NCBI GenBank assembly: GCA_013176395.1
Contig: JABMLP010000023.1
Coordinates: forward strand, 868,001 to 932,000
Reading direction: 5' to 3'
DNA from: Venturia oleaginea
Lineage: Eukaryota > Ascomycota > Dothideomycetes > Venturiales > Venturiaceae
Length of the DNA stretch: 64,000 nt
Shown piece after piece: positions 63,918-64,000 of the stretch (the first letter of the stretch is position 1; the number at the start of each line of letters is the position of its first letter). The notes under the pieces are model-generated. The model did no database searches. It saw only the letters and a list, made by a program, of their open reading frames with translations, and was not told where the DNA came from. The translations under genes were made by a program, and so were the position numbers.

Positions 63918-64000
63918 ACGTATTCCACCATCGAGTGGGTCAACCCATCGAGCGGGTCAGTTTATGCCAAGACCAGCTGCTCCCTTATCAACACAATATG
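63918..64000 (+). mobile_element. 5' end of another Fot1-like element (cut by window end)
   Basis: After a TA (63916-63917) the sequence ACGTATTCCACCATCGAG, then two GAGTGGGTCA/GAGCGGGTCA motifs and a CTTATCAACACAATATG match the transposase end of the neighbouring element. The last three bases are the expected start codon. It is oriented plus, head-to-head with the intact copy. Terminal motif changes show it is a diverged relative. Confidence 0.75.

Noticed and set aside
1..64000. tRNA genes, rRNA, CRISPR arrays
   Set aside because: Looked for tRNA B-box-like GTTCGA sites, rRNA cores and regularly spaced repeats with unique spacers. None were convincing.

Overview
The window looks like a filamentous ascomycete (Pezizomycotina; the small F-box-like family and the transposon mix would suit Dothideomycetes, but that is inference). 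Host genes have short GT-AG introns (48-167 nt) with CTAAC-like branch points. Compact, gene-bearing DNA alternates with blocks of transposons, solo LTRs and A+T-rich, TpA-rich DNA.

Layout. 0.4-4.1 kb: a small multi-pass membrane protein (-), a three-exon type II membrane glycosyltransferase-like gene (+), and an F-box-like gene. 5.4-11.0 kb: a Ty3/gypsy chromovirus (Ty3-A, - strand) with identical LTRs and one pol frameshift. 11.0-12.6 kb: repeat-derived DNA. 12.8-17.4 kb: a cluster of intact and broken copies of the same F-box-like family around the ribosomal protein gene RPS28, whose three small exons are not visible as one ORF. 17.8-20.8 kb: the ER glucosidase II alpha subunit. 21.3-28.1 kb: a Ser/Thr-rich secreted, probably GPI-anchored protein gene cut by a young intact Ty3 chromovirus (Ty3-B) with an exact 5-bp target duplication. 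28.7-31.5 kb: three solo LTRs, each with its own target duplication, one carrying a nested 1.6-kb non-LTR-type retroposon. 32.0-43.6 kb: TRA1 (SAGA/NuA4), 3841 aa in three exons. 44.3-49.2 kb: an EthD-domain protein and a five-exon insulysin/STE23-type metalloprotease. 50.9-53.2 kb: a secreted GH114-like protein with a Pro/Ala-rich tandem-repeat linker that carries a 1-nt frameshift. 53.6-64.0 kb: a pogo/Fot1 fragment, a decayed Ty3 element (Ty3-C) with a second copy of the 1.6-kb retroposon inside its LTR, an intact Fot1-like transposon, and the first 83 bp of another at the window edge.

How it fits together. The host genes are mostly housekeeping: N-glycan quality control in the ER, SAGA/NuA4 recruitment, cytosolic 40S ribosome, peptide degradation. 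They sit as islands between repeats. The two 1.6-kb retroposon copies, each nested in a related LTR and in opposite orientation, flank the TRA1-EthD-STE23-GH114 island as roughly 1.9-kb inverted repeats. The Ty3 elements share two mechanistic signatures readable in the sequence. The primer-binding site next to the 5' LTR is complementary over 11 nt to a site inside the same LTR, which predicts Tf1-like self-priming. In Ty3-A and Ty3-B, gag and pol are in a -1 relationship with a shared CGGAAAA motif at the junction.

Exon boundaries were set by eye from splice consensus and family similarity. No database search was possible, so names rest on recognised motifs.
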